Below are positions 9,635-17,112 of a stretch of 47,084 nt of DNA, in pieces. Position 1 is the first letter of the stretch; every line of letters starts with the position of its first letter. Source of the stretch: DATFES01 sp035457725 (GTDB lineage: Bacteria; Pseudomonadota; Alphaproteobacteria; CACIAM-22H2). The translations under genes and the position numbers were made by a program. The DNA lies in assembly GCA_035457725.1 (NCBI GenBank), contig DATIBC010000049.1, positions 1 through 47,084 on the forward strand, read 5' to 3'. The notes beneath the pieces were generated by a model, which worked only from the letters and a program-made list of their open reading frames with translations, had not been told where the DNA came from and searched no databases.

Positions 9635-9665
9635 TTGAGCCCGTAGCGATTACAGACATTAGCAT
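9635..9665 (+). promoter_or_regulatory. Candidate mer-type promoter/operator upstream of merF
   Basis: TTGAGC (9635-9640) and TAGCAT (9660-9665) could be -35 and -10 elements separated by 19 bases, the unusual spacing of MerR-controlled promoters. Inside the spacer, CCGTA (9641-9645) and TACAG (9651-9655) form a dyad with one mismatch from the usual CCGTA/TACGG mer operator. It lies between the merR remnant and merF. The mismatch may reflect decay. Confidence 0.5.
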
Positions 9666-9709
9666 GATCATTGATCGCGGCATGCCGGGTATCGTCGAGG
9701 ACACAGGCG

Positions 9710-9928
9710 ATGGATGATCGCAAACTGCTGACGGGGGGCGGCATCGCCGCGGTGATCGCGGCGATTTGCTGTTTCACGCCGGCATTGGGCATCGCGCTCG
9801 GAGCGTTCGGCCTTGCGGCGTGGCTGGCCCGGGCGGATCTCGTGATGTTGCCGGTATTGATGCTCTGCCTCGTTATCGTCGGGGTCGTCGCGGGGCCTTT
9901 ATGGTGTTCGCGCCAAGGCTCGCGATGA
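9710..9928 (+). CDS. merF: Mercury transporter MerF
   Basis: A 72-residue inner-membrane protein with two hydrophobic helices and the vicinal cysteine motif CCFTP at residues 20-24, the signature of MerF, which passes Hg(II) into the cytoplasm. Further cysteines are at 53 and 66; the second pair is not a vicinal CC as in classical MerF. The ATG at 9710 gives the expected short hydrophilic start. The stop overlaps the next start (ATGA), so translation is probably coupled to the GDCCVxC gene. Confidence 0.9.
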   Translation: MDDRKLLTGGGIAAVIAAICCFTPALGIALGAFGLAAWLARADLVMLPVLMLCLVIVGVVAGPLWCSRQGSR

Positions 9929-10209
9929 CCATCGTCGGCGACGCGAAGCTGACCTGCCCAGGCTGCGGCGGGCAACACGAATGCAGAATGCCCGAGGACG
10001 CATGCGTGTACTTCTGGGACTGCCCGACCTGCGGCGTACGTCTTAAGCCCAAGGCCGGCGATTGCTGCGTCTTCTGCTCGTATGGCTCGTCACCCTGCCC
10101 GCCGGTCCAGGCGCAAAATTCCGGTCTGGTTGCGCCTCGTCGCGAGGGACGATTAACTGGCGGCGACGACGCCGCGACAAGTCGGCGGAATGGCCATCAG
10201 CCGGACTGA
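9925..10209 (+). CDS. GDCCVxC domain-containing small Cys-rich protein
   Basis: A 94-residue protein with ten cysteines in its first 58 residues: two CxxC pairs (11/14 and 33/36), Cys20, Cys27 and the family signature GDCCVFCSYG at 46-54, followed by PCPP. This small family is typically found beside mercury transport genes and probably binds Hg(II) or another soft metal; its exact job is unproven. The ATG at 9925 overlaps the merF stop. The tail after residue 63 is not conserved-looking and may be an extension gained by loss of an earlier stop. The merB-like gene follows after 5 bases. Confidence 0.9.
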   Translation: MTIVGDAKLTCPGCGGQHECRMPEDACVYFWDCPTCGVRLKPKAGDCCVFCSYGSSPCPPVQAQNSGLVAPRREGRLTGGDDAATSRRNGHQPD

Positions 10210-10214
10210 GGCGC

Positions 10215-10982
10215 ATGCAAGACGGGCAACTGCGCGCAAGCGACGCTCCGCAATTCGTCCTGCGTCCAGGCGTCATAATTCCCGATTGGTCGTGCGTCTC
10301 GGCTAAGGCGGCGCGGCGCGCCCTCGCCCTGATCATTCGAACATCGCAGCGCGCGCGGTCGTGGTCCAATCTGCGCGCCGAGGACGATCTCGTTTGGCAG
10401 GCGGTATTTTCCGAGTTCGTCGCCGGCAAGCCCAAGCTTGCCGCCACCGGGATCGCGCGGCGAGCCTCGCTGGCCAAGGATGTCGTGGCGGCCGCGCTTG
10501 GCCGGCTCGCCGCACGCGATCTCATCGTCCTATCGCACGATGGCGGCTCGATTGCTGCGGCTTACCCTTTTTCCGCCGCCGACGTGGGGTATCGCGTGCG
10601 CATTGGCGGACGCCAAGTTTTCGCTCTGTGCGCGATAGATGCGCTTGGCCTTGGCGCGATGTGCCGGACCGCGAGCGCGATTCGCGCAACCTGCCGCCTC
10701 TGCGCGGCACCGATCAAGGCCGTTACCGGCGGAAAAGGCGCAGCGCTCGAATCGTTTACCCCGCATGGCGCGCTCGTTTGGTGCGGCATCGCCCAATCCG
10801 GCGGCTGCGCCGCCGAATCTGGCTGCAGGATAAAGACGTTTTTCTGCCAGCCGGCGCATCTCGACGCCTGGCGGAGAAACGGTGGCGGCGCCGGCAAAGG
10901 CGTCGCACTATCGATGGCCGAGGCGCACATGGTCGGCTGCGCGATCTTCGCGCCAATGCGCCAGCCAGCGCACGAGGCTTAA
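10215..10982 (+). CDS. merB: MerB-like organomercurial (alkylmercury) lyase
   Basis: A 255-residue protein resembling MerB, which cleaves carbon-mercury bonds. The catalytic pattern is kept: Cys139 and Asp142 in FALCAIDALG correspond to MerB Cys96/Asp99, and Cys204 in CRIKTFF aligns with Cys159. Extra cysteines (160, 163, 211) could help bind the metal. The N-terminal third has a winged-helix-like region, as in the family. The ATG at 10215 has GAGG seven bases upstream. The stop codon shares bases with the stop of cckA on the other strand. No merA follows, so any released Hg(II) is not reduced by an enzyme encoded here. Distant MerB homologues without lyase activity remain possible. Confidence 0.85.
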   Translation: MQDGQLRASDAPQFVLRPGVIIPDWSCVSAKAARRALALIIRTSQRARSWSNLRAEDDLVWQAVFSEFVAGKPKLAATGIARRASLAKDVVAAALGRLAARDLIVLSHDGGSIAAAYPFSAADVGYRVRIGGRQVFALCAIDALGLGAMCRTASAIRATCRLCAAPIKAVTGGKGAALESFTPHGALVWCGIAQSGGCAAESGCRIKTFFCQPAHLDAWRRNGGGAGKGVALSMAEAHMVGCAIFAPMRQPAHEA

Positions 10983-13492
10983 CGCATAACCTCTTTGACC
11001 TTCCCGGCGAGTTGTTCGAGCGTGAAGGGCTTCGGCAGGAAATGAACGCCGGCGGTGGAGTCGAGGCGGTTGCGGAACGATTCTTCGGCGTAGCCGGAAA
11101 TGCAGATGACCCGCAGCTCCGGCCGCTGCTCGCGCACCGTCTTGATTAGTGTCGTGCCATCCATCTGCGGCATCACGACGTCGGTGATCATCAGGTCGAT
11201 CTGTCCGTCGAAGTTGCCGAGCAACTCGAGCGCGGACTCGCCGGTCTTGGCCTCGACCACTTTATATCCCTTGTTGCGGAGAGCGCGCGCGCTGAACAAG
11301 CGCACCGCGTCCTCGTCCTCGACCAGAAGCACCGTGCCGACGCCGGTGAGATCGGTGCGCTTCTGATCCTCGCCGATGGTGCCGGCGAGCTGGCGCACCT
11401 CGCCGCGATGGCGCGGCAGATAGATCGTAAACGTCGCGCCCGCTCCTGGTTCGGAATCGACGAGCACAAAACCGCCCGTCTGGCGAACGATCCCGTACAC
11501 CGTCGACAGACCAAGGCCAGTGCCGGCGCCGACCTCCTTGGTCGAGAAAAACGGCTCGAAGATGCGGGTGAGATTCTCCCTCGGAATGCCGACGCCGGTA
11601 TCGATGACATCGACTCGGATGTATTCCCCCGGCGCCAGGGTTTCGGCGCCCCGCGTCAACGGAATCGCCACCGACTCGTTCTGGGTGCGAATGGTCAACT
11701 GGCCGCCGCGTGGCATGGCGTCGCGAGCATTCACCGCCAGATTGATGATGACCTGCTCGAGCTGGCCCTGGTCGACGCGCACGAGATGCAGGTCGCGCCC
11801 ATGCACCATCTTGAGCTCGATGTTCTCGCCGATCAGCCGGCGCAGCAGGTGCGATAGCTCCGAGAGCGCGTCGGTGATGTTCAGCACTTTTGGCTGCAGT
11901 TTCTGCTGGCGCGAGAAAGCAAGAAGCTGGCGCACCAGATTTGCCGCGCGATTCGAGTTCTGCTTGATCTGCATGATGTCGCCGAACGAGGTGTCGCCGG
12001 GCTGGTGGCGCAACAGCAAGAGGTCGCTGAATCCGATGATCGCCGTGAGCAGGTTGTTGAAGTCGTGCGCTATACCGCCGGCGAGCTGGCCGATCGCTTG
12101 CATGCGTTGAGAATGCGCAAATTGCATTTCGAGCTGTTTCAGCTCGGTCATGTCGAAGACGTGCAGGACGAGATCGCTTGGGCCCTTAGGGTTGCCATGA
12201 TCGAGGCGCGTGATGAACAGCGAAGCGATCACCTCGCGGCTCTTGCCGCGCAGCCGCGCCTCGGTGGCGTGGCGAATGTTCTCGGCGGGGGTTGATTCTC
12301 CGGCCGCGACCGCGTCGAGCCGCCGGCGCATTTCGCTGCGGTCATCCTCGCGTACGAAGCTCAGGATATCGCCGCCTTCGATCTCGGCCGCGCTCATTTC
12401 GAGGAGCTTACGGAAGGCGGCGTTGGCGTCGGCGACGCGGCCCGAGGCGTCGATCCGGGCGATGCCAAGCGGCGCTTCGTCGAAGAAGCGTTTGAAACGC
12501 CGCTCCGACAGCGCCAGCGCCTCCGCCATCTCGCGCTCAGGCGTCAGGTTGCGCACCACCGAGCGGGTCCGCACCGCTGCTCCTTCTTCCCCTTTCGTCA
12601 CGCTCTGGCTGATATACGCCTCGAAGACGTTGCCGCGCCGCCCCTTCAGGGTGACTTCGCCGGCCTGTATCGTCGGTGGACCGAGAAACGGTCGGTAGGG
12701 TTCGGCGCCCGCGGGCACCCCGTCGGCAAGAAAGTCCTGCAGCTTCGCTTGGCGCTCGACGATTTGCTCCGGGGTACTTTCGAGCCAATTGGCCAATGTC
12801 CGGTTGACGAAGAGAAACCGGCCTTCCGCGTCGACCGAATAGAACCCAACAGGGGCGTTCTCCAGAAAGTCGACCAGCTTGGCCTGTTCCTCGCGGATGA
12901 CGCTCTCCATCATCCGTCGGCTGGTGACGTTCTCGATCTCCCACGAGGCGATCGGCGAATCTTGACCGACCGGACTGACGCGCAGGAGGAATATCTCGCG
13001 CGTCCCGTCGGGGTGACGATGAACGACCTCGAAATTCGCCGCACTGCCCGACCGCGAGGCCGCCCGCGCCTCGATGAATCGCGAACGCGATTCGGCGTCG
13101 GTGCAAAGCAGCCGTTCCAGCTCGTCGAGCGGCTTGGCGAGATCGACCGGAAACTCGCGGCGGAACTTGGAGTTGGACCAGATCGCCTTGCCGTCGCCGC
13201 CGACAAGGACGCGAGGCGACACCATGGTGTCGCCGAGATGCTGAAAGACCTCCGCTTGATGGTGGAAGCGACCGCGGGCGCGCAGGTAGCGGCCGAGCAA
13301 GATGACCGCGAATGCGGCCGGGAATGCCACCGCCACAGCCGTCAACATCGCCAGCCATTCGGCCGTCGTGTACAGCCAGACGACCATGAAGACCGTGAGG
13401 GGCACGCTGACGGAAAGCGCAAACGCCACGCCGAGGATCGCCAGATCCCGCCGCGACAGATCGCCAAGTTCGAGCCCGTCGGTTTCGCGCAT
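10979..13492 (-). CDS. cckA: Hybrid sensor histidine kinase CckA
   Basis: An 837-residue hybrid kinase. Two transmembrane helices lie at about 16-41 and 44-67. They are followed by three PAS-like sensor regions (about 80-195, 205-320, 330-450), a dimerisation/phosphoacceptor domain with His476 in AGGIAHDFNN, an ATPase domain with DTGVGIP and GTGLGLS, and a C-terminal receiver with Asp771 and Lys821. The stretch MQIKQNSNRAANLVRQLLAFSRQQ is characteristic of CckA. In Alphaproteobacteria CckA phosphorylates ChpT, which passes phosphate to CtrA; both partners are encoded further along this window. The ATG at 13492 puts the first helix close to the N-terminus. Confidence 0.95.
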   Translation of the reverse strand: MRETDGLELGDLSRRDLAILGVAFALSVSVPLTVFMVVWLYTTAEWLAMLTAVAVAFPAAFAVILLGRYLRARGRFHHQAEVFQHLGDTMVSPRVLVGGDGKAIWSNSKFRREFPVDLAKPLDELERLLCTDAESRSRFIEARAASRSGSAANFEVVHRHPDGTREIFLLRVSPVGQDSPIASWEIENVTSRRMMESVIREEQAKLVDFLENAPVGFYSVDAEGRFLFVNRTLANWLESTPEQIVERQAKLQDFLADGVPAGAEPYRPFLGPPTIQAGEVTLKGRRGNVFEAYISQSVTKGEEGAAVRTRSVVRNLTPEREMAEALALSERRFKRFFDEAPLGIARIDASGRVADANAAFRKLLEMSAAEIEGGDILSFVREDDRSEMRRRLDAVAAGESTPAENIRHATEARLRGKSREVIASLFITRLDHGNPKGPSDLVLHVFDMTELKQLEMQFAHSQRMQAIGQLAGGIAHDFNNLLTAIIGFSDLLLLRHQPGDTSFGDIMQIKQNSNRAANLVRQLLAFSRQQKLQPKVLNITDALSELSHLLRRLIGENIELKMVHGRDLHLVRVDQGQLEQVIINLAVNARDAMPRGGQLTIRTQNESVAIPLTRGAETLAPGEYIRVDVIDTGVGIPRENLTRIFEPFFSTKEVGAGTGLGLSTVYGIVRQTGGFVLVDSEPGAGATFTIYLPRHRGEVRQLAGTIGEDQKRTDLTGVGTVLLVEDEDAVRLFSARALRNKGYKVVEAKTGESALELLGNFDGQIDLMITDVVMPQMDGTTLIKTVREQRPELRVICISGYAEESFRNRLDSTAGVHFLPKPFTLEQLAGKVKEVMR

Positions 13493-13868
13493 GAAAAAAT
13501 TCTATCACAAGGCCGTGATCTGGCTACGGATGTATCGTCGGAGTTGCGGTCGAAACACCGTACAGGGCGATATTTCCTTGAAAAATCTGCGTCCGCGAAG
13601 CTTAGATCTCAAGTGCGATTAGCCGGACTCGTCGCAGGATCCGTACCGCTTGACGCCTCCGGAGACGGCGCCGCGAACCGGCACGCGAGCCAATCTTCTC
13701 CGGGTTCCCCTTGTCTCACGACTTTTTGACCCGCCTCACATAGCTGTGACGATGGGCATGGAAATTACCGGCTTATTAATGCGTTGTCAGCCGTGAGCCG
13801 GCGATGGACCTTTCCTAGGGAAGAGCCTTCGCCGGTCGGCTCGGCGAAACTCCATGGAGGCAATCGTT
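13493..13868. other. Divergent intergenic region cckA / NPCAAK-repeat gene
   Basis: 376 bases without a credible gene between the cckA start and the repeat-protein start. It should carry both promoters. The only candidate I can point to is the ECF-like pair at 13760-13785, listed separately. Confidence 0.5.
13760..13785 (+). promoter_or_regulatory. Possible ECF-sigma type promoter
   Basis: GGAAA at 13760-13764 and CGTT at 13782-13785 are separated by 17 bases, close to the GGAAC-N16/17-CGTT pattern of alphaproteobacterial ECF sigma factors. It lies about 84 bases upstream of the NPCAAK-repeat gene. Such short motifs arise by chance, so this is a weak call. Confidence 0.25.
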
Positions 13869-14114
13869 ATGAAGAAGACTGCAAAACTGGCGATGGCGGT
13901 GGCGGCAGGCTTGCTTGCCGCAAGTCCGGTCGCGACCGTTCCGGCGTTTGCGCAGTGCGGCGCCAAGAAGGCCAACCCGTGCGCGGCGAAGAACCCCTGC
14001 GCGGCGAAGAAGAACCCCTGCGCAGCCAAGAACCCCTGCGCAGCGAAAAAGAATCCCTGCGCGGCGAAGAACCCCTGCGCGGCTAAGAACCCCTGCGCAG
14101 CGAAGAAGAAGTAA
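13869..14114 (+). CDS. Secreted Cys-rich NPCAAK-repeat protein
   Basis: An 81-residue precursor with a clear signal peptide (MKKTAKLAMAVAAGLLAAS, cut after PAFA). The mature part is almost only seven copies of Asn-Pro-Cys-Ala-Ala-Lys with an optional extra Lys, giving eight cysteines and a strong positive charge. Each repeat has one regularly spaced Cys, which suggests metal or thiol chemistry in the periplasm or outside; this is inference. GGAGG eight bases before the ATG at 13869 fixes the start. A strong terminator follows. I do not recognise a characterised family. Similar low-complexity Cys/Pro/Lys proteins occur in other proteobacteria. Confidence 0.85.
   Translation: MKKTAKLAMAVAAGLLAASPVATVPAFAQCGAKKANPCAAKNPCAAKKNPCAAKNPCAAKKNPCAAKNPCAAKNPCAAKKK
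13974..14111 (+). repeat. In-frame tandem repeat encoding NPCAAK units
   Basis: Seven near-identical 18- or 21-base units of the type AACCCCTGCGCGGCGAAG, some with an added AAG codon, make up the coding sequence of the mature repeat protein. The units differ by few synonymous bases, indicating recent expansion or homogenisation. Confidence 0.85.
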
Positions 14115-14170
14115 CACCGGATCGCCTTGGCTTGCGGACGCAAGTCCGCGCCGCCAGCGGCAAAAGGAGG

Positions 14171-14207
14171 GGCGGATACGCGATCGTATCCGCCTCTTTT
14201 CTTTTGT
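14171..14207 (+). terminator. Rho-independent terminator of the NPCAAK-repeat gene
   Basis: GGCGGATACG (14171-14180) and CGTATCCGCC (14185-14194) form a perfect 10-bp stem with a 4-base loop, followed by TCTTTTCTTTTG. It lies 56 bases after the repeat-gene stop, so that gene is probably monocistronic and well expressed. Confidence 0.85.
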
Positions 14208-14346
14208 GACCGCGCGACGCTCTAATAACGCGCGGCTTTACGGTTGACGTTCGCGGTCGGGCGATCAACTTTATCGCCGCCGTCCCGCCTGCCGCTTGTT
14301 TCCGCCCTTCCGATTCGCTTGCAACCTCAGCGCCTGCCCTCGGATC

Positions 14347-15087
14347 ATGCTCACCCGCGCGTCACCGCAGATACCCGACATGTCACGCATGTCGATGGCC
14401 GAGCTGCGACGCATGGCCGGAGGCGCCGATGACGTCCAACGCTCGACGGCCGTGCTGGCGAAAACCGGCGACAACGTGGTGAGCGAAGTGCTGCGCGGCG
14501 TCGAGACGTTCTACGAGTGGGAGCATTACCCGCCCGATGACGTCTACGATCGCGAAACGCACTCGCAGTTCTACTATCACGCCCATCCGGCGGGCGAACG
14601 CAGCTTCGCCGAGCACGGACATTTTCATACCTTCATGCGGCCGCGCGGAATGCCGTCGGGGTCGAAACCGGCGCGACTGGCCGATTACCATCCGCCACGT
14701 GACCGCAACGCCGCTCTGTCGCACATCATCGCGATCTCGATGGACACGGCGGGTCGGCCGGTCCGGCTGTTCACCACGAATCGCTGGGTTACGGGCGAAA
14801 CATGGTATGCGGCCGGAGATGTTATCCGGATGGTCGACCGGTTCACCGTCGGCCATGCACAACCGTCGTGGCCAACCAACGTCTGGATCACCGGCATGTT
14901 TCGCTTGTTCCGGCCGCAAATTGTCGCGCTCATCCGTCAGCGCGACCAGGCGGTCGCCGCTTGGCGCGCATCGCATCCGCGGCGCAATCCCTACGAGGAC
15001 CATCAGCTCGAAGTGATTTCGAGCGCGCCGATCTCGGTGACCGGGCAGATCGCGGCGTTGCGCCGGGCGCTGAAAAAGCGCGCCTAG
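14347..15087 (+). CDS. Conserved hypothetical protein, DUF6969-like
   Basis: A 246-residue soluble protein without a signal peptide. A central His-rich segment (THSQFYYHAHP, then GEHGHFHTFMRPRGMP) and several Trp/Tyr residues look like a metal or active site. The combination ETFYEWEHYPPDDVYD with this segment resembles the DUF6969 family; the assignment is from memory of the pattern. The start is uncertain: ATGs at 14347, 14380 and 14389 are in frame and none has a strong ribosome binding site. Function is unknown. It is convergent with the YeeE/YedE gene. Confidence 0.75.
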   Translation: MLTRASPQIPDMSRMSMAELRRMAGGADDVQRSTAVLAKTGDNVVSEVLRGVETFYEWEHYPPDDVYDRETHSQFYYHAHPAGERSFAEHGHFHTFMRPRGMPSGSKPARLADYHPPRDRNAALSHIIAISMDTAGRPVRLFTTNRWVTGETWYAAGDVIRMVDRFTVGHAQPSWPTNVWITGMFRLFRPQIVALIRQRDQAVAAWRASHPRRNPYEDHQLEVISSAPISVTGQIAALRRALKKRA

Positions 15088-15213
15088 AGCACCTTCCGCA
15101 TAGATGGAATCGTCGGTTTCATCCCTCGCCCTTCGACGGTCTCAGGGTGAGGTTTGGACGGGCTCATCGAAAGGATAGGCGTGTGCGCCGGAGGGCGAAC
15201 CATCAATGGCCGC
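15088..15213. repeat. Intergenic repeat-like element between convergent genes
   Basis: The stretch begins CTAGAGC right at the preceding stop codon and contains CCTCGCCCT (near 15126) and AGGGTGAGG (near 15145) as an imperfect inverted repeat. This is the type of palindromic filler common between alphaproteobacterial genes. The start CTAGAGC is shared with the element at 37981-38101, suggesting related families. Confidence 0.4.
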
Positions 15214-16461
15214 CTAGTTCCGCAAACCGAAGACCGGCCGTAACCGCACACCCAACCATGTACCGACCAGCGCGGCGACGATCCATAACCAGCCGTGCAA
15301 ACTCGTCGAGGCCGCTCCGGAAAAGAACGCTCCGACATTGCAGCCAAAGGCGATCCTCGCCCCATAGCCCATTGCAAGTCCGCCGATCAGCGCCGCGAGC
15401 CATGATCGCGGCGGTACGCGCATACTTGGCGCAAACCGCCCGGCAAGGCCGGCGGCGGCGAGCGCACCGAGCACGAGGCCGAAATCCATGACCGTGACGA
15501 CATCGGCCAGCAGCGGCGCTTCGAGGGCGGCGCGCGGAAAGCCATCGCTCCAGAACGACGCCTGGTCGGCATTCCAGCCGATGACCCGCGCCGTTTTCGC
15601 CGCCCAGAGCGCGAAGGCCCAGGTGATCGACCATGGGTGTCCGGCGACGACGAGGGTCACAAAATTTAATCCGGCCAACGCGACCGCGCCGGCGAGCAGC
15701 GGCCACGGCCCGCGCAGCCACCGCCGAGCCGCGGCGCCGCTTGCTCCGGCCGACGAAGCCGGCGGGCCGTTCCAGCGGCGGAGCGCAACCCAAAACGCGG
15801 CGAGTGTCGCAAGCTGCAAAGTGGCCGCCGCCGGCCATCCGAGCTCTTCGCCCAAGGTCACTTCGCCCAACGATGGCTGCGCCTGCCAATAGGCGAAATC
15901 GAGGCTCGCCCAGAACGAGCCGACGCAAAATGTTAGTAGTGTAACCGCCATTCGCGGCGATCCGCCGCCTAGCGCGAAGAGCGTGCCCGAGCCGCAGCCG
16001 CCCGCGAGTTGCATGCCAACCCCGAACAGGAACGAGCCGACCGCGACCTGCACGCCCAACGGCGCCACAGCGCCGTATACCTCGCGGCCGAACACCTCGC
16101 CCATGGACAGCACCGGCGCGAACAGGATCGTCGCCACGGCGAGCATCACGATCTGCGCCCGCACGCCGCGCGCGTCGCGGGCAATGAAGAGACGACGGTA
16201 TGACGCGGCAAAGCCGAACGCGGCGTGAAAAAGTGTGATTCCAAAGAGCATCCCGAGCCCGAAAACGGCGACTTGGCGCACGCCGAATTCGGCGACCGCC
16301 GAAGCCAGTCCGACCGCTGCCGCAAGCGCGACGGCGATGACGGCAGGCTGGACCGCCGGAACGAGCGGCTGCGCGCGAGCCCCGCCCAGGTTGAGATCAA
16401 TCGCCAAGGGCGTCGCGCACGATGCGCGCGAATATGGGGTCCAGCTCGCGCGCCACGGCAT
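15214..16461 (-). CDS. YeeE/YedE family (sulfur-compound) membrane transporter
   Basis: A polytopic membrane protein of up to 415 residues. It carries the family's two Cys motifs, GGCGSGTLF in the first half and FGCNVGAFFSG near the C-terminus, in the two-fold repeated arrangement of YeeE/YedE (TsuA-like) proteins, which import thiosulfate or related sulfur species. The ATG at 16461 overlaps the upstream DUF302 gene by 65 bases; a TTG at 16407 would leave a 9- to 11-base overlap and is equally possible. Overlap with the DUF302 gene indicates one operon. The exact substrate is unproven. Confidence 0.88.
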   Translation of the reverse strand: MPWRASWTPYSRASCATPLAIDLNLGGARAQPLVPAVQPAVIAVALAAAVGLASAVAEFGVRQVAVFGLGMLFGITLFHAAFGFAASYRRLFIARDARGVRAQIVMLAVATILFAPVLSMGEVFGREVYGAVAPLGVQVAVGSFLFGVGMQLAGGCGSGTLFALGGGSPRMAVTLLTFCVGSFWASLDFAYWQAQPSLGEVTLGEELGWPAAATLQLATLAAFWVALRRWNGPPASSAGASGAAARRWLRGPWPLLAGAVALAGLNFVTLVVAGHPWSITWAFALWAAKTARVIGWNADQASFWSDGFPRAALEAPLLADVVTVMDFGLVLGALAAAGLAGRFAPSMRVPPRSWLAALIGGLAMGYGARIAFGCNVGAFFSGAASTSLHGWLWIVAALVGTWLGVRLRPVFGLRN

Positions 16462-16942
16462 CGAGTTCGGGGTTCTTGTATGGCGCGAAGACGGCGCTGG
16501 GGATGCGATAGGTGATGCTCGCCGTCCCGTCGGCGTTCTCGGTCACATAAATTCGTATCGGCGCCTCGATGCCGGAGGGAATGCTTGCCGCCAGCATGCG
16601 GACCGCAAAGTCATTGCGAAAGACCATGAAAACGGCGTTTCCGGGGATCGTGACGCCGCGGGAGGCAGCGCCTCGGCTGGCGCTCGCCTGGGCGACCAGC
16701 CCCATGCGATTGCCTTCGATCGACCGTTCGAGGCGCTCGACCAGAACATCGAACGCGTGCTTCGACTTAGCGGTCTGCGTTCCCGGGTATGGCGCGCTGA
16801 CATCCGATTTGGCCTCCGGCGCCGACAGGAGGGCCGCAACAATCAGAAGCGCACAGGAAGCGCGCCGGCCAGGAAATGGTAAGGTCCACGCCAAGGTTAA
16901 GCCTCCGATAACCGTTATCGTCGCCGGCACTGTGCCGAGCAA
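16397..16942 (-). CDS. DUF302 domain protein with N-terminal hydrophobic leader
   Basis: Up to 181 residues starting at a TTG at 16942; a start further in is possible because no strong ribosome binding site is seen. A hydrophobic segment (ASCALLIVAALLSA) suggests export. The rest matches DUF302: KHAFDVLVERLERSIE, then VFMVFRNDFAVRML, then IRIYVTENADGTASITYR and an Asp-rich C-terminal helix. DUF302 proteins often accompany sulfur-oxidation and transport genes but have no agreed biochemical function. It is the first gene of a pair with the YeeE/YedE transporter. Confidence 0.82.
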   Translation of the reverse strand: MLGTVPATITVIGGLTLAWTLPFPGRRASCALLIVAALLSAPEAKSDVSAPYPGTQTAKSKHAFDVLVERLERSIEGNRMGLVAQASASRGAASRGVTIPGNAVFMVFRNDFAVRMLAASIPSGIEAPIRIYVTENADGTASITYRIPSAVFAPYKNPELDAVARELDPIFARIVRDALGD

Positions 16943-17112
16943 TTGCCGCGATCGCCTGGACCCATCAACTCCGCGTGAAGTGCCGCGCGAGATCGTGTGT
17001 CGCGCCGTCCGCCTTGTCGGGTCGCCAGCCCTACGCGATGATCGTACAGGGGGCGCGCGAGTCGGGATGGCCGCCGCTCTGGGCCCGAGCGCAGCGTACA
17101 GAGGGAACCGAG

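Noticed and set aside
9349..9978. 209-codon minus-strand frame through merF
   Set aside because: Only its last part resembles MerR. The rest is antisense to merF and low in coding character, so only the remnant 9323-9600 is kept, as a pseudogene.
13974..14111. Tandem repeats that could be taken for a CRISPR array
   Set aside because: The units are contiguous, in frame and code for NPCAAK. There are no unique spacers and no cas genes.
13787..14143. Antisense frames through the NPCAAK repeat gene
   Set aside because: They are repeat-driven shadows (Ala/Gly/Phe-rich) with no start signal. The plus strand has the signal peptide and ribosome binding site.
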